A stretch of 64,000 nucleotides of DNA. Origin: Staphylococcus muscae (GTDB lineage Bacteria > Bacillota > Bacilli > Staphylococcales > Staphylococcaceae). Below, piece after piece: positions 17,239 through 28,536 of this stretch. Made by a program: the position numbers and the translations under genes. The notes beneath the pieces were generated by a model. That model did not search any database. It was not told the origin of the DNA and was given only the letters and a program-made list of their open reading frames with translations. Location: positions 1,860,001 through 1,924,000 of the forward strand of contig NZ_CP027848.1 of NCBI RefSeq assembly GCF_003019275.1, in the 5' to 3' direction. Every line of letters starts with the position of its first letter. The stretch's first letter is position 1.

Positions 17239-17742
17239 TTGACGACGGTATTGTATTATGTAGCACAATATTTGATTAGTTTTATTTCAACGATGTTATT
17301 TTCTATCTTGTTTAATGCACCAAAGCGTCTGTTATTAGCGTCAGGGTTTGTAGGTGCGACGGGATGGATTATTTATAAATTCACGCTCGACTTGAACTAC
17401 GGGACCGTAATGGCTGCCTTTTTCGGAAGCTTCATCTTAGGTATGATGAGTCACACGATGAGTCGCCATTACAAGCGTCCAGTTATCATCTTCATTGTAC
17501 CGGGTATTATTCCACTTGTTCCAGGGGGCGCAGCTTATGAAGCAACCCGTTTGTTAGTAACTAATTCATATACAGCTGCGGTGAATCAATTTTTAGAAGT
17601 GACGTTGAACTCAGGAGCCATCGCATTCGGTATTTTATGTGCGGAGATTTTTTACTATATCTATACACGGATAAAACAGGCTTATGGTAAACTTAAAGGC
17701 AAAACATATCGTAAAGGTTATCATATGAATAACCGCATATGA
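17239..17742 (+). CDS. Threonine/serine exporter family protein, C-terminal (ThrE_2) component
   Basis: The 167-residue protein has about five helices and the [21 protein letters not shown] motif typical of ThrE_2/DUF3815. It starts with TTG at 17239, with GAGAGGGGGAG just upstream; an ATG at 17235 is out of frame. It completes the split exporter with the preceding gene. pepT begins 13 bp later, so peptide breakdown and amino acid export may share a transcript. Confidence 0.87.
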   Translation: MTTVLYYVAQYLISFISTMLFSILFNAPKRLLLASGFVGATGWIIYKFTLDLNYGTVMAAFFGSFILGMMSHTMSRHYKRPVIIFIVPGIIPLVPGGAAYEATRLLVTNSYTAAVNQFLEVTLNSGAIAFGILCAEIFYYIYTRIKQAYGKLKGKTYRKGYHMNNRI

Positions 17743-17755
17743 GGAGTGGATGAGG

Positions 17756-18991
17756 ATGAAATCAGCAATTATAGAAAGATTAACGCGTTATGTCACGATC
17801 AACACACAATCAGACCCTTATAGTGAGACGACACCTTCTACACTACAACAATGGGATTTATTACGCTTGTTGGAAGAAGAACTCAAGGCAATGGGGCTTG
17901 AGACAGATATGGATGAATATGGTTATTTATTTGCAACATTGCCATCGAATATAGATAAAGATGTGCCGACGATTGGTTTCTTAGCACATGTCGATACATC
18001 ACCTGATTTCAATGCGGCTAACGTGAAACCGCAAGTGATTGAGCAGTATGATGGTGGTGTTATTCAACTAGGTGATTCTGGGCGTGAGATTGATCCGGCA
18101 GTATTTCCAGATATGCAGAAAGTAAAGGGACACACGCTTATGACAACGGACGGGACGTCATTGTTAGGTGCCGATGACAAAGCAGGTATTGTAGAAATTA
18201 TGGAAGCAATGCATTATTTTACGACGCATCCAGATGTTCCGCATGGTCGTATTCGTGTGGCATTTACACCAGACGAAGAGATCGGCAGAGGACCACATCG
18301 CTTTGACGTTGAACGTTTTGACGCAGACTTTGCGTACACAATGGATGGAAGTCAACTTGGAGAACTACAATATGAAAGTTTTAATGCTGCTGAAGCGGTT
18401 GTGACATTTGAAGGGGTGAATGTGCATCCGGGCTCTGCCAAACATAAAATGGTTAATGCTTTGAACTTGGCGACGTACTTCAATCAATTACTGCCTGCTG
18501 AAGAAGTGCCAGAGCATACAGAAGGTTATGAAGGTTTCTATCATTTAATGCACTTAGAAGGAAATGTTGAAAAAGCGACAGCGCAGTATATTATTAGAGA
18601 TCATGATCGTGAATTGTTCGAAAAGCGCAAACAACAGATGATTCATATTCAGAGAGAAATTAATGCACGCTATCATTACCAACCCATCAATATTGTGATT
18701 AAAGATCAGTATCATAATATGGTAGAGAAAATATTGCCACATCCACATATTATTGACTTAGCGAAAGCTGTATTTGCTGATTTAGAGATAACACCAAATA
18801 CAGAACCGATACGCGGTGGAACAGACGGATCTCAACTGTCATATATGGGATTGCCGACGCCGAATATTTTTACAGGCTGTGATAACTTCCACGGACCATA
18901 TGAATATGCATCAATTGATGTGATGACATTGGCAACACAAGTGATTATCGGTATTGCACAAAAAGCAACTGAGACAGAACTTGAACAATAA
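17756..18991 (+). CDS. pepT: Peptidase T (tripeptide aminopeptidase)
   Basis: The 411-residue M20B metallopeptidase removes the N-terminal residue from tripeptides in the cytoplasm. The two-zinc site is visible in [11 protein letters not shown] (His and catalytic Asp), [14 protein letters not shown] and the catalytic Glu pair in TPDEEIGRG. The later [11 protein letters not shown] segment gives the final histidine. The start at 17756 follows GAGGAG by 9 nt; the ATG at 17750 is only 3 nt after it. A terminator shared with the converging YigZ gene follows. Confidence 0.94.
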   Translation: MKSAIIERLTRYVTINTQSDPYSETTPSTLQQWDLLRLLEEELKAMGLETDMDEYGYLFATLPSNIDKDVPTIGFLAHVDTSPDFNAANVKPQVIEQYDGGVIQLGDSGREIDPAVFPDMQKVKGHTLMTTDGTSLLGADDKAGIVEIMEAMHYFTTHPDVPHGRIRVAFTPDEEIGRGPHRFDVERFDADFAYTMDGSQLGELQYESFNAAEAVVTFEGVNVHPGSAKHKMVNALNLATYFNQLLPAEEVPEHTEGYEGFYHLMHLEGNVEKATAQYIIRDHDRELFEKRKQQMIHIQREINARYHYQPINIVIKDQYHNMVEKILPHPHIIDLAKAVFADLEITPNTEPIRGGTDGSQLSYMGLPTPNIFTGCDNFHGPYEYASIDVMTLATQVIIGIAQKATETELEQ

Positions 18992-19004
18992 TTATTGAAA
19001 AGAG

Positions 19005-19039
19005 AAGGACTGACCGCCAAGTTTGAGCGATCAGTCCTT
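19005..19039. terminator. Bidirectional terminator between pepT and yigZ-like gene
   Basis: AAGGACTGA (19005-19013) pairs with TCAGTCCTT (19031-19039) between converging genes. Confidence 0.7.
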
Positions 19040-19051
19040 TGAATTTTGATA

Positions 19052-19693
19052 TTAATTATCTTCCAAATCAAATGGAAGTCGTTTTACATCTGATTCTTCT
19101 AAGTCATATTTGGCTTGTGTGTGCGTATTTAAGAAGGTAATGAAAGCGTCACGCTCTTCTTCAATCACGTCGATATGATATGTTACTTTGTCAGTATAGA
19201 CGGTGTCACGTAAGAAAAACGTTGTTGATTGGAGTTCATATTCGAACTTGCCTGTTAAGTCATAATCAATCGTCACCTTCATTGGAATGGCAGGGCGAAG
19301 AATGATGCGTCCGACGTCTTGGATAACATCGCGCACGGCGCCACCGTATGCACGGATTAATCCACCTGTTCCAAGCTTGATACCACCAAAATATCGCGTA
19401 ACAACAACAGCAACGTTATGTACATCATGTTTTTTTAACATTTCGAGCATCGGGACACCAGCAGTTCCACTTGGCTCGCCATCGTCGCTTGCTTTTTGAA
19501 TATGCATGGTATCCCCAACTGTGTAGGCTGAACAATTATGTGTGGCTTCACGATGTTCTTTTTTCTTTTGTGCGATAAAATCTTTCGCATCATCTTCAGT
19601 TTCCACAGGCATAATATGGGCAATAAATCGAGATTTGTTAATGATATTTTCAATTTCATGTTCGCCTTTGATTGTAACGACTGAACGTGTCAT
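19052..19693 (-). CDS. YigZ/IMPACT-family protein
   Basis: The 213-residue protein has the UPF0029/IMPACT N-terminal domain with NKSRFIAHI, DDGEPSGTAGVPML and RYFGGIKLGTGGLIRAYGGAV, followed by a ferredoxin-like C-terminal domain (DUF1949). Bacterial YigZ proteins resemble eukaryotic IMPACT, but no reaction is known. The ATG at 19693 is preferred because AAAGGA lies 8 nt upstream; another ATG at 19702 overlaps that site. It faces pepT. Confidence 0.88.
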   Translation of the reverse strand: MTRSVVTIKGEHEIENIINKSRFIAHIMPVETEDDAKDFIAQKKKEHREATHNCSAYTVGDTMHIQKASDDGEPSGTAGVPMLEMLKKHDVHNVAVVVTRYFGGIKLGTGGLIRAYGGAVRDVIQDVGRIILRPAIPMKVTIDYDLTGKFEYELQSTTFFLRDTVYTDKVTYHIDVIEEERDAFITFLNTHTQAKYDLEESDVKRLPFDLEDN

Positions 19694-20035
19694 TTCTGTC
19701 ATCCTTTACTTCATAATTTCTTGTTTACAATTATACTATATAACGTAAAAGAAAGAATAGTGAAGGATGTCGATTAGAAGAAAGCAGGTGCGATTGTCAA
19801 ATTGTAAATAATGCATGAAATTTAATCTGAAAGCATGTATGATAATAGAAGATAAAATTGAAACTGGTTTTCAAAAGTTTTGAAGCGCAGTGTGTAACAA
19901 TGATGACACAAAAGAGTATGTGAAATGAATTAAAAACAGGCATTTCATTGTGAATTGTAGTACACTGTAATTTGTATCTTATTTGAAAATGAGCGTGAAG
20001 AGAGCACGTGTTAACTTATAGAGGAGGACGATGAG
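19694..20035. other. Intergenic region between yigZ-like gene and fakB1
   Basis: 342 bp hold the divergent promoters of the two genes. A minus-strand TATAAT lies near 19730-19735 and several -10-like AT-rich hexamers lie before fakB1. No gene, repeat or clear operator was found. fakB1 has a strong ribosome site (GAGGAGG) near 20024. Confidence 0.4.
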
Positions 20036-20920
20036 ATGAAAATAGCTGTGATGACAGATTCAACAAGCTATCTACCTCAACCTATCTTAGAAAAATACCA
20101 TATTCGTACAGTGCCTTTGAGCATTACTTTAGAAAATGGTGAAAACTATAAAGAAAATGAAACAATTTTTGCTGATGAATTCTACACAATCTTAGCAAAT
20201 TCTGAAACAATTCCAACAACAAGTCAACCTGCAATCGGTGAGATGATTCGTGCATACGAAGCATACAGAGATGAAGGTTATACGGATGTTATTGTCGTAC
20301 ATTTATCAAGCGGGATAAGTGGTGCATACCAAACAGCGATTCAAGCAGCTGATATGGTCGATGGCATTAACGTACATCCATTTGACTCTAAAATTGCGTG
20401 TTTACCAGAAGGTGCGTTCGCATTACGTGCAATTGAGTTAATCGAAGCAGGTAAAGATGTTCAAGAAATATTAGTAGACCTAGAAGATATGCGTGATAAG
20501 ACAGGTGCATATTTAGTTGTCGATGATTTGAAAAACTTGCACAAAAGTGGCCGAATTACGGGTGCACAAGCATGGATTGGAAACTTATTAAAAATGAAAC
20601 CTGTCTTAACATTCGATGATGGGTTAATCGTCCCACACGAAAAAGTACGTACGAAAAAACGTGCATTAAAAATGATTGAAGAAAGAGCACTAGAACTTGT
20701 TGAGCAAATGGAGAATCCGACTATTATGATTATCGGTGGAGATCATAAAGCAGAGTCACGCCGTGTTTTTGATGAGATGGTTGAACGTCATCCAGATAAA
20801 CACATCGTCTTTTCAGAGTTTGGTCCAGTTATTTCATCGCATCTAGGACTAGGTGGATTTGGTATTGGTGTTACAGATCGCCATATCAAATATTTGAAGG
20901 ATGAACACAATACAAAATAA
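20036..20920 (+). CDS. fakB1: DegV-family fatty-acid binding protein FakB1
   Basis: The 294-residue DegV protein starts MKIAVMTDSTSYL, with TIPTTSQPAIGE and HLSSGISGAYQ lining the fatty-acid and phosphate-head contacts. DDLKNLHKSGRITGAQAW is typical of staphylococcal FakB1. FakB proteins bind an exogenous fatty acid and present it to the kinase FakA for acyl-phosphate formation. The assignment to FakB1 rather than FakB2 rests on position directly before comFA, as in S. aureus. A terminator follows. Confidence 0.88.
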   Translation: MKIAVMTDSTSYLPQPILEKYHIRTVPLSITLENGENYKENETIFADEFYTILANSETIPTTSQPAIGEMIRAYEAYRDEGYTDVIVVHLSSGISGAYQTAIQAADMVDGINVHPFDSKIACLPEGAFALRAIELIEAGKDVQEILVDLEDMRDKTGAYLVVDDLKNLHKSGRITGAQAWIGNLLKMKPVLTFDDGLIVPHEKVRTKKRALKMIEERALELVEQMENPTIMIIGGDHKAESRRVFDEMVERHPDKHIVFSEFGPVISSHLGLGGFGIGVTDRHIKYLKDEHNTK

Positions 20921-20929
20921 AACGATAAG

Positions 20930-20966
20930 CGACTAAAATTTTTTCATAAGTTTTAGTCGTTTTTTT
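20930..20966 (+). terminator. Terminator of fakB1
   Basis: CGACTAAAA (20930-20938) pairs with TTTTAGTCG (20951-20959), followed by seven T's. Confidence 0.85.
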
Positions 20967-21024
20967 GTTGTAAAAGTATTTTGAACGGGTGAAGCGTGTA
21001 ATAGGTATGAAGGGGGGATGGCGA

Positions 21025-22311
21025 ATGCGATACGGCCAATTAATCACTGATAAGTCTCATCTCACATCGGAACAGATCGCCGAAGTGTCTTTTGGTGTGA
21101 TCACTGTTGACGGTGTTTTACGTTGTATGCAGTGTGGCACACAATGTCAAAATGATTTTTATACGTATACGGCAAGTACAACTGGTATGCCCATGAGCTA
21201 TTGTCGTAAATGTATCCAGATGGGGCGAATGTCTACGATTGACCGTATATGGCGTACTGACAGTGTGAATGTTCGATCTGATGCATATTATGAATTGCCG
21301 TTCAATCTTTCTGAACAACAACAGTATGCGTCTGACAAGGTGTTAAAAGCAGTGACACATTATGAGACATTGCTTTTGCATGCGGTGACAGGTGCAGGCA
21401 AAACAGAAATGATTTTTGAAGCTATCTCATATGCACGTCAACGGGGTGATAACGTAGCTGTTGTATCACCTCGTGTTGATGTCGTCATTGAAGTGAGTAA
21501 ACGATTGTGTGACGCATTTTGTGATGAAGCGATTGATATATTGCATCAATCGAGTCATCAACAATACGATGGGCATTTTATCGTATCGACAGTACATCAA
21601 CTCTATCGGTTTAAGCAACATTTTGATGTTTTATTTGTAGATGAAGTCGATGCCTTCCCATTATCAATGGATGAGACACTTATGAATGCGTTGCAACAAG
21701 CGAGCAAACAACGGAAAAGTATCGTTTATATGACAGCAACACCACCACAGTCCCTCATTACAGAAGTTGGGCGAGAGCGAATTGTTACACTGCCCGCGCG
21801 CTTTCATCGTCAGCCACTCGTCGTGCCAGTTTTTAAATATTTTAAAGTACGTTATCATCGCATACAACATAGTCTGTTACAGCGAATACATGCACAACAA
21901 GCAGCAGGACGAACGACTTTGTTGTTTTTTAGTCATATCGACGCAATGTGTCAGTTTTATGAAACATATCAGTACCACGTGTCCGATATGTGTTATGTGT
22001 ACAGCGAAGATTCTGAACGTTTGACAAAAGTAGAGTCACTCCGTAACGGTCATTATTCTGTCGTGTTAACGACAACGATTCTAGAAAGGGGATTTACGAT
22101 GGCGGCACTTGATGCTTGGGTGATGGAAAGCCATCGCTATTCGTCGACAGCATTGATTCAAATTGCGGGACGAGTTGGACGCAAACTTGCTTGTCCGACT
22201 GGAGACGTGTTGTTTTTTCATGAAGGACGCACAAGAGCAATGTATCATGCGCGTAAAGAAATTCGACGTATGAACGGACTGGCAGCACAGAAAGGATGGA
22301 TTGATGTATGA
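21025..22311 (+). CDS. comFA: ComFA DNA-uptake helicase
   Basis: The 428-residue DEAD-box-like ATPase of the late competence operon is thought to pull single-stranded DNA through ComEC. It has a zinc finger from Cys34/Cys37 and Cys60/Cys63, a Walker A VTGAGKTE, a DEVD Walker B box, TATPP motif III and a C-terminal helicase half ending QIAGRVGRK. The ATG at 21025 follows AAGGGGGGAT; 12 more in-frame residues upstream lack a ribosome site. Its TGA overlaps the comFC ATG by 4 bp. Confidence 0.93.
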   Translation: MRYGQLITDKSHLTSEQIAEVSFGVITVDGVLRCMQCGTQCQNDFYTYTASTTGMPMSYCRKCIQMGRMSTIDRIWRTDSVNVRSDAYYELPFNLSEQQQYASDKVLKAVTHYETLLLHAVTGAGKTEMIFEAISYARQRGDNVAVVSPRVDVVIEVSKRLCDAFCDEAIDILHQSSHQQYDGHFIVSTVHQLYRFKQHFDVLFVDEVDAFPLSMDETLMNALQQASKQRKSIVYMTATPPQSLITEVGRERIVTLPARFHRQPLVVPVFKYFKVRYHRIQHSLLQRIHAQQAAGRTTLLFFSHIDAMCQFYETYQYHVSDMCYVYSEDSERLTKVESLRNGHYSVVLTTTILERGFTMAALDAWVMESHRYSSTALIQIAGRVGRKLACPTGDVLFFHEGRTRAMYHARKEIRRMNGLAAQKGWIDV

Positions 22312-22970
22312 ATTGTTTCGTATGTTATGCGAAGATTGCGGAACCTTTTACGTTTAGTAATTTATTTGAGCTACCACATTTATTGTGTGAAAAGTGTCGT
22401 ATCCAACTCATTAGTTGTCGGTTGAACAATGATGCACGATGTCCATATTGCAAAGGTTGCTTAATAGAAGGAAGTTGTATGACTTGTGAACATCTCAGTG
22501 ACAGTGTAGTTCGATTTGATTATATTTATGCGCCGTACTGTTATGATGGATTGTTGAAAGAAATCATTCAAAGATATAAATTTATGAGAGATGTCGGTCT
22601 TGCAGAAGTGCTTGCCCGTTATATGATTTGGCCCAAAGCACGGTATGATATCGTTATACCAATGCCCTCATCACCACAAAATGATGCGTTGCGTACATTT
22701 AATCCTGTAAAATACGTCTTGCAATCAAAAGGCATGCAATTTCATGAACTGTTAGTGATGGACAATCGGCATAAACAGTTTGATTTATCGAAAAAGGAAC
22801 GGTTTCGCATTGAAAACCCGATAAAAACGACTGATGAAAAAAAGCTCGAAAACAAACGTATCTTACTTGTAGATGACATTTACACAACAGGGAAAACTGC
22901 TCATAATGCTGCTATTAAGCTATTTTCATCAAAAGTCAGAAAATTAGATATGTTAACGTTTGCACGTTAG
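22308..22970 (+). CDS. comFC: ComFC phosphoribosyltransferase-like competence protein
   Basis: The 220-residue protein has four CxxC pairs (Cys3/6, 27/30, 45/48, 57/60), an N-terminal zinc-ribbon region, and a C-terminal phosphoribosyltransferase fold with the PRPP loop ILLVDDIYTTGKTA. ComFC acts with ComFA and DprA during transformation; no nucleotide substrate is settled. It is translationally coupled to comFA through an ATGA overlap. Both genes look intact, so the machinery is not decayed here. Confidence 0.92.
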   Translation: MNCFVCYAKIAEPFTFSNLFELPHLLCEKCRIQLISCRLNNDARCPYCKGCLIEGSCMTCEHLSDSVVRFDYIYAPYCYDGLLKEIIQRYKFMRDVGLAEVLARYMIWPKARYDIVIPMPSSPQNDALRTFNPVKYVLQSKGMQFHELLVMDNRHKQFDLSKKERFRIENPIKTTDEKKLENKRILLVDDIYTTGKTAHNAAIKLFSSKVRKLDMLTFAR

Positions 22971-23032
22971 CGCAAACATGTTAAAATATAAGTAAGAAAT
23001 ATAATAAAAAGAGGTTGAAAGGAGCGAGCACT

Positions 23033-23590
23033 ATGATTAAATTTGAAATTCATGGGGACAACCTCACAATCACAGATGCTATGAGAGATTACATTGAGGA
23101 GAAAATCGGTAAACTTGAACGTTACTTCACAAATGTACCGAATGCAACAGCACATGTAAAAGTGAAAACGTATCAAAATAATGGTACGAAGATTGAAGTG
23201 ACAATTCCGCTCAAAAATGTAACACTCCGTGCTGAAGAACGTCATGATGACTTATATGCGGGCGTTGATTTAATTACTAACAAATTAGAGCGTCAAGTGC
23301 GCAAATATAAAACACGTGTTAACCGTAAACACCGTGATCGCGGTAGCGAAGAAGATATCTTCGTAGACGCACAACCAACGCAACCTGAGGTAGAAGAGGC
23401 AACAGATTCTGATATCGAAATCATTCGTTCTAAAACGTTCCACTTAAAACCAATGGATCCAGAAGAAGCGGTATTACAAATGAACCTTTTAGGTCATGAC
23501 TTCTTCGTTTTCAATGACCGTGATACAGACGGAACAAGCATTGTTTACCGTCGTAAAAATGGTAAATACGGCTTAATCGAAACTGAATAG
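23033..23590 (+). CDS. hpf: Long-form hibernation promoting factor
   Basis: The 185-residue protein has the ribosome-binding N-terminal domain (residues 1-100, [14 protein letters not shown]) and a linker. The C-terminal dimerisation domain (about 128-185, [19 protein letters not shown] and [14 protein letters not shown]) joins two ribosomes into a 100S particle. The long form is the Firmicutes type. The ATG at 23033 follows AAAGGAGC. It is followed by a terminator and then secA, the same order as in S. aureus. Confidence 0.94.
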   Translation: MIKFEIHGDNLTITDAMRDYIEEKIGKLERYFTNVPNATAHVKVKTYQNNGTKIEVTIPLKNVTLRAEERHDDLYAGVDLITNKLERQVRKYKTRVNRKHRDRGSEEDIFVDAQPTQPEVEEATDSDIEIIRSKTFHLKPMDPEEAVLQMNLLGHDFFVFNDRDTDGTSIVYRRKNGKYGLIETE

Positions 23591-23623
23591 TGACACAATC
23601 GTAACTATACGTATTGTATATAG

Positions 23624-23660
23624 AAAGAGTCAAGGTGCGTACCGTACCTTGGCTCTTTAT
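23624..23660 (+). terminator. Terminator of hpf
   Basis: A 13-bp stem (23624-23636 with 23646-23658, one G-U) with a 9-nt loop, then TTTATTTT. Confidence 0.8.
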
Positions 23661-23825
23661 TTTCGAGTATTGGAATTGATGAGACAAATGCGCCGAGCAT
23701 GTAGTAAACATACATATCATGCTATAATGGTAATTTGTAAAGGTATATTAATATAAATGTTTACTAAATAATGTTATGATGAGTTGTTGTAAGCGATAGA
23801 GTTTTAAGCTAAAGGAGCGAACGAA

Positions 23826-26354
23826 ATGGGTATTTTATCCAAACTGGTTGACGGTAACAAAAGAGAAATTAAACGTCTAAGTAAAATTGCAGATAAAGTT
23901 CTTGCCTTAGAAGAAGATATGGCAATTTTAACGGACGATGAAATCAGACAAAAAACAAAAAAATTCCAAGAAGAAGTACAAAATATAGATGACATCAAAA
24001 AACAAAATAACAAATTAGACGAAATTTTACCTGAAGCATTTGCATTAGTACGTGAAGCATCAAAACGTGTGTTCAACATGTCGCCGTATAAAGTTCAAAT
24101 CATGGGGGGGATTGCCATTCATGGTGGCGATATTGCTGAGATGAGAACAGGTGAAGGGAAGACCCTCACAGCAACGATGCCAACCTATTTGAATGCCTTA
24201 ACAGGTAGAGGTGTGCACGTTATTACGGTCAATGAATATTTATCTTCTGTACAGTGTGAAGAAATGAAGGAACTGTACAATTTCTTAGGATTAACAGTAG
24301 GTCTTAACTTGAATAGCTTGAATACGACAGCGAAGCGTGAAGCATACGCACAAGATATCACATATAGTACGAACAATGAATTAGGCTTTGACTACTTGCG
24401 TGATAACATGGTGAACTACAAAGAAGACCGTGTTATGCGTCCAATGCACTTTGCAATCATTGACGAGGTGGACTCGATTCTGATTGACGAAGCACGTACA
24501 CCATTGATTATCTCTGGGGAAGCTGAAAAGTCTACAACGATGTATACACAAGCGAATGTTTTTGCGAAAATGTTGAAGTCAGAAGAAGACTATAACTACG
24601 ATGTTCAAACACGTAATATTCAATTGACAGAACAAGGTATCGATAAGGCAGAACGCTTTTTCAAAATCGACAACTTGTATGACTTGAAATACGTGGATGT
24701 CATTCACCATATCAACCTTGCATTACGTGCGAATTATACGATGCAACGCGATGTGGACTACATGGTATCAGAAGGCGAAATTTTAATCGTCGATCAATTT
24801 ACAGGTCGTACAATGCCTGGACGTCGATTCTCTGAAGGTTTACACCAAGCGATTGAAGCGAAGGAAGGTGTGAAAGTTCAAAACGAATCAAAAACAATGG
24901 CGTCAATTACATTCCAAAACTATTTCAGAATGTATCATAAGCTTGCAGGTATGACAGGGACAGCGAAGACGGAAGAAGAAGAGTTCCGTAACATTTACAA
25001 TATGACTGTGACACAAATCCCAACAAACCGTCCTGTACAACGTGAGGACCGCAGTGACTTAATCTATATTAGTCAAAAAGGCAAATTCGATGCGGTGGTT
25101 GAAGAAGTGATTGAAAAGCACCGTAAAGGTCAACCTGTCCTTCTTGGTACAGTAGCGGTGGAAACATCAGAATACATTTCTGAGTTATTGAAAAAACGTG
25201 GTATTCGCCATAGCGTCTTAAATGCGAAAAACCATGAAAAAGAAGCGGAGATTGTTTCAGGTGCAGGTCAAAAAGGTGCTGTAACAATTGCGACCAACAT
25301 GGCAGGTCGTGGTACCGACATCAAACTCGGAGAAGGTGTAGAAGATCTTGGCGGTTTAGCTGTTATTGGAACAGAGCGTCATGAATCACGCCGTATTGAT
25401 GATCAGTTGCGTGGACGTTCAGGTCGTCAAGGTGACAAAGGTGATAGCCGTTTCTATCTGTCACTTCAAGATGATTTGATGGTGCGCTTCGGATCTGACC
25501 GCATGCAGTCAATGATGAATCGACTCGGCATGGACGATACAACGCCAATCGAGTCTAAGATGGTGTCACGTGCTGTTGAATCGGCGCAGAAACGTGTAGA
25601 AGGAAATAACTTTGATGCACGTAAACGTATTTTAGAATATGATGAAGTATTACGAAAACAACGTGAGATTATGTACGAAGAACGTAACAAGATTATCGAT
25701 GAGCCTGAAAGCTCAGCATTAGTGATTGCGATGATCAAAACAGCACTTGATCGTACCATTTCATACTTTGTTAACGAAGATGAAGAGAACCCAGATTATG
25801 AGCCACTCATTCACTACATTGAAGATGTGTTCTTACACGAAGGTGAACTGAAGGTTGCTGAAATAAATGGCAAAGATCGTGAAGATATCTATGAAATTGT
25901 TTGGCAAAAAATTGAACGTATCTATGAGAGTCAAAAAGCCCTTCTTGGCGAGCAAATGCCAGAGTTCGAACGGATGATTCTGTTACGCACAATTGATAAT
26001 CATTGGACGTCACATATCGATACGATGGATCAATTGCGACAAGGGATTCATTTGCGTTCATACGGTCAACAAAACCCATTGCGCGACTATCAAAATGAAG
26101 GTCACCAATTATTTGATAATATGATGCAAAGTATTGAAGAAGATGTAAGTAAATTTGTATTGAAATCAATTGTTTCTGTCGATGATGACGTACAGCGTGA
26201 AAAAACAAAAGAGCTTGAAGGTCAACACCTTTCAGCAAATGATGGTAAAGAAAAAGTTAAAGCACAGCCAATCGTTAAAAAAGATGACGTCGGACGTAAT
26301 GACCCATGTCCATGTGGCAGTGGTAAAAAATATAAAAACTGTCACGGTAAATAG
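23826..26354 (+). CDS. secA: SecA preprotein translocase ATPase
   Basis: The 842-residue motor drives proteins through SecYEG. Visible are Walker A MRTGEGKT (near residue 103), the [15 protein letters not shown]alker B region, helicase motifs in [13 protein letters not shown] and the C-terminal zinc-binding [14 protein letters not shown]. The length fits SecA1, the housekeeping form. AAAGGAG precedes the ATG. prfB follows 34 bp later, and the two are probably co-transcribed. Confidence 0.97.
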   Translation: MGILSKLVDGNKREIKRLSKIADKVLALEEDMAILTDDEIRQKTKKFQEEVQNIDDIKKQNNKLDEILPEAFALVREASKRVFNMSPYKVQIMGGIAIHGGDIAEMRTGEGKTLTATMPTYLNALTGRGVHVITVNEYLSSVQCEEMKELYNFLGLTVGLNLNSLNTTAKREAYAQDITYSTNNELGFDYLRDNMVNYKEDRVMRPMHFAIIDEVDSILIDEARTPLIISGEAEKSTTMYTQANVFAKMLKSEEDYNYDVQTRNIQLTEQGIDKAERFFKIDNLYDLKYVDVIHHINLALRANYTMQRDVDYMVSEGEILIVDQFTGRTMPGRRFSEGLHQAIEAKEGVKVQNESKTMASITFQNYFRMYHKLAGMTGTAKTEEEEFRNIYNMTVTQIPTNRPVQREDRSDLIYISQKGKFDAVVEEVIEKHRKGQPVLLGTVAVETSEYISELLKKRGIRHSVLNAKNHEKEAEIVSGAGQKGAVTIATNMAGRGTDIKLGEGVEDLGGLAVIGTERHESRRIDDQLRGRSGRQGDKGDSRFYLSLQDDLMVRFGSDRMQSMMNRLGMDDTTPIESKMVSRAVESAQKRVEGNNFDARKRILEYDEVLRKQREIMYEERNKIIDEPESSALVIAMIKTALDRTISYFVNEDEENPDYEPLIHYIEDVFLHEGELKVAEINGKDREDIYEIVWQKIERIYESQKALLGEQMPEFERMILLRTIDNHWTSHIDTMDQLRQGIHLRSYGQQNPLRDYQNEGHQLFDNMMQSIEEDVSKFVLKSIVSVDDDVQREKTKELEGQHLSANDGKEKVKAQPIVKKDDVGRNDPCPCGSGKKYKNCHGK

Positions 26355-26388
26355 GTGATAGGGAACAGATGTAAAGGAGCGATAGTGG

Positions 26389-27511
26389 ATGGAACTATCT
26401 GAAATCAAGCGACATATTGATGACTATGCAACAAAGTTAGAACAACTTAGGGGGTCTCTTTGACTTAGAAAACAAAGAGACCAATATCCAAGAATATGAA
26501 GAAATGATGGCAGAACCAACGTTTTGGGATGATCAACAACGTGCACAAGAAGTGATTGATCAAAACAATGCGTTGAAAGCGATTGTGACGACTTATTATG
26601 ATATTGCGTCAGATATTGAAGAGATGGATGCGACGCATGAACTGTTGCAAGAAGAGCTTGATGAAGATATTAAAGCAGACCTTGAAGAAACAGTGAGCGA
26701 TTATGCGCCTAAGTTAGATCGCTTTGAGTTACAACTGTTGTTGAATGGTGATCATGATGCGAACAATGCCATTTTAGAGTTACATCCAGGTGCAGGTGGC
26801 ACAGAGTCACAAGACTGGACGAATATGCTGTTGCGTATGTACCAACGCTTTTGCGAACAACAAGGCTTTAAAGTCGAAGTGGTAGACTATCAAGCAGGAG
26901 ATGAAGCAGGGGTCAAAAGTGTCACGCTTGTCATCAAAGGTCATAATGCTTATGGCTATTTGAAAGCAGAAAAAGGCGTACATCGTCTTGTCCGCATTTC
27001 ACCTTTTGATTCATCCGGACGTAGACATACTTCCTTTGCATCGTGTGATGTCATTCCAGAATTCAACAATGAAAAGATTGAAATCGAAGTGAACCCGGAT
27101 GATATTACAGTGGATACATTCCGTGCATCTGGTGCGGGCGGACAGCACATTAACAAAACAGAATCTGCCATCCGTATTACCCACCATCCAACAGGCATTG
27201 TCGTTAATAACCAAAATGAGCGATCACAGATTAAAAACCGTGAAGCAGCAATGAAAATGTTGAAAGCGAAGTTGTATCAACTCGAGTTGGAACAAAAGGC
27301 ACAAGAACTTGCGGCAATTCGTGGCGAACAGAAAGAAATTGGCTGGGGTAGTCAAATTCGCTCGTATGTGTTCCATCCTTATTCAATGGTGAAAGACCAT
27401 CGTACGAATGTGGAAACAGGGAACGTTAATGCGGTGATGGATGGCGATATCGGTATGTTTATCGATGCCTATTTGCGCAGTCAAATGAACGATGCTTCTG
27501 AAACAATGTAA
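26389..27511 (+). CDS. prfB: Peptide chain release factor 2 with programmed +1 frameshift
   Basis: RF2 is read in two frames: 26389-26460, then 26462-27511, giving about 373 residues. Codon 25 is an in-frame TGA (26461-26463) preceded by CTT. An internal Shine-Dalgarno AGGGGG at 26449-26454 is 3 nt before CTT, and C follows TGA. This is the classic autoregulatory slippery site: low RF2 favours the shift. The [10 protein letters not shown] motif (written here as GAGGTES) is near residue 125, and the anticodon-like SPF tripeptide and the GGQ hydrolysis motif ([12 protein letters not shown]) are in the second part. AAAGGAG precedes the start. Confidence 0.97.
26449..26464 (+). promoter_or_regulatory. 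RF2 recoding site
   Basis: AGGGGG, three nt, CTT, TGA, C. All the elements of the conserved RF2 +1 frameshift signal are present. Confidence 0.95.
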
Positions 27512-27524
27512 TCATAAAGAATCA

Positions 27525-27556
27525 AAACCTTCACATACAATTTGTGGAGGTTTTTT
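27525..27556 (+). terminator. Terminator of secA-prfB
   Basis: An 11-bp stem (27525-27535 with 27543-27553, one G-U), a 7-nt loop and TTTTTT. Confidence 0.8.
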
Positions 27557-27680
27557 ATGATATTTCAGCGAAAATCTCAACAATCACCATGTTATTTCAT
27601 TTGTGTCACAAGTGCGTAATGCGTCTATTTTTATGATAATGACGTGCTATACTGAATCCATATTTTTTCAAGGAGATGAA

Positions 27681-28436
27681 ATGATGTTCCTATCTCATAT
27701 ATTCATGGTTGCCACATTGCTATCCCATCCTTCAACAATGATTCAACAAGTGTCATTGCCAAATGATACGACAATCTACCAGTTAGCCCAACAGTTTGCG
27801 ACGACGTCAGAACGCATTAAACAACTGAATTATATGACACAAACTCCCCGATATTTAAAAAAATATGAAACACTCAAATTACCCGCTGATCATATTCTAA
27901 TGAAACCACCACATCAAACACTTCCAAACTTTCTACATAATCAACATATTTCTTACGATACATTTCAGAAGTTCAATCCATATAATCTTCAAGGTGATGT
28001 GCAGTATATTGCAATTTCGAACAAAGGAATGGCGCATCTGTCATTACCAGACTTATCACAGCTCTTACCTAACTCAACAAAATATGACACTTCACCCAAA
28101 ACAATGCCAGCCGAACAGATTGAAAACACATACACATCGGGTCAATGTACCTACTATGTATTTGAGCAACGTAGGCAAAGACATCGACCTATTTCAAATA
28201 ACTGGGGAGATGCGAAATATTGGGCGATTCATGCACAGGAAGCGGGTTATACCGTTTCTAACCGCCCCCGTGCGAATGCCATTCTTGTCTCACAAGAAGG
28301 ACGTTATGGTCATGTGGCGATTGTTGAAGCATGTCATAAGCATACGATTCTTATTTCAGAGATGAATTGGCAAGGAGAAGGTGTTATCAGTCAACGTGTC
28401 ATTTCGAATATAGGTGACTATCAATATATTTATTAG
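27681..28436 (+). CDS. Secreted CHAP-domain cell wall hydrolase
   Basis: The 251-residue protein has a short hydrophobic N-terminus (signal peptide, residues 1-18) and a LysM-like segment (about 25-65, TTIYQLAQQFATTSERIKQL). Its C-terminal CHAP domain has catalytic Cys in SGQCTYYVFEQR and His in YGHVAIVE. Such proteins act as amidases or endopeptidases on peptidoglycan, like SsaA and LytN of S. aureus. The ATG at 27681 (or 27684) follows AAGGAG; the frame is open back to 27603 but no ribosome site is there. S. aureus carries a CHAP gene at the same place after prfB. Confidence 0.82.
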   Translation: MMFLSHIFMVATLLSHPSTMIQQVSLPNDTTIYQLAQQFATTSERIKQLNYMTQTPRYLKKYETLKLPADHILMKPPHQTLPNFLHNQHISYDTFQKFNPYNLQGDVQYIAISNKGMAHLSLPDLSQLLPNSTKYDTSPKTMPAEQIENTYTSGQCTYYVFEQRRQRHRPISNNWGDAKYWAIHAQEAGYTVSNRPRANAILVSQEGRYGHVAIVEACHKHTILISEMNWQGEGVISQRVISNIGDYQYIY

Positions 28437-28536
28437 ATAAACAAGATGTTGTACCAATTCTATGTGCGAGAAGGTGAAAAAATGTGTTATAGTATCATAA
28501 ACTATAACGATGCGCATGAAGGAGGGAACAAAGATT

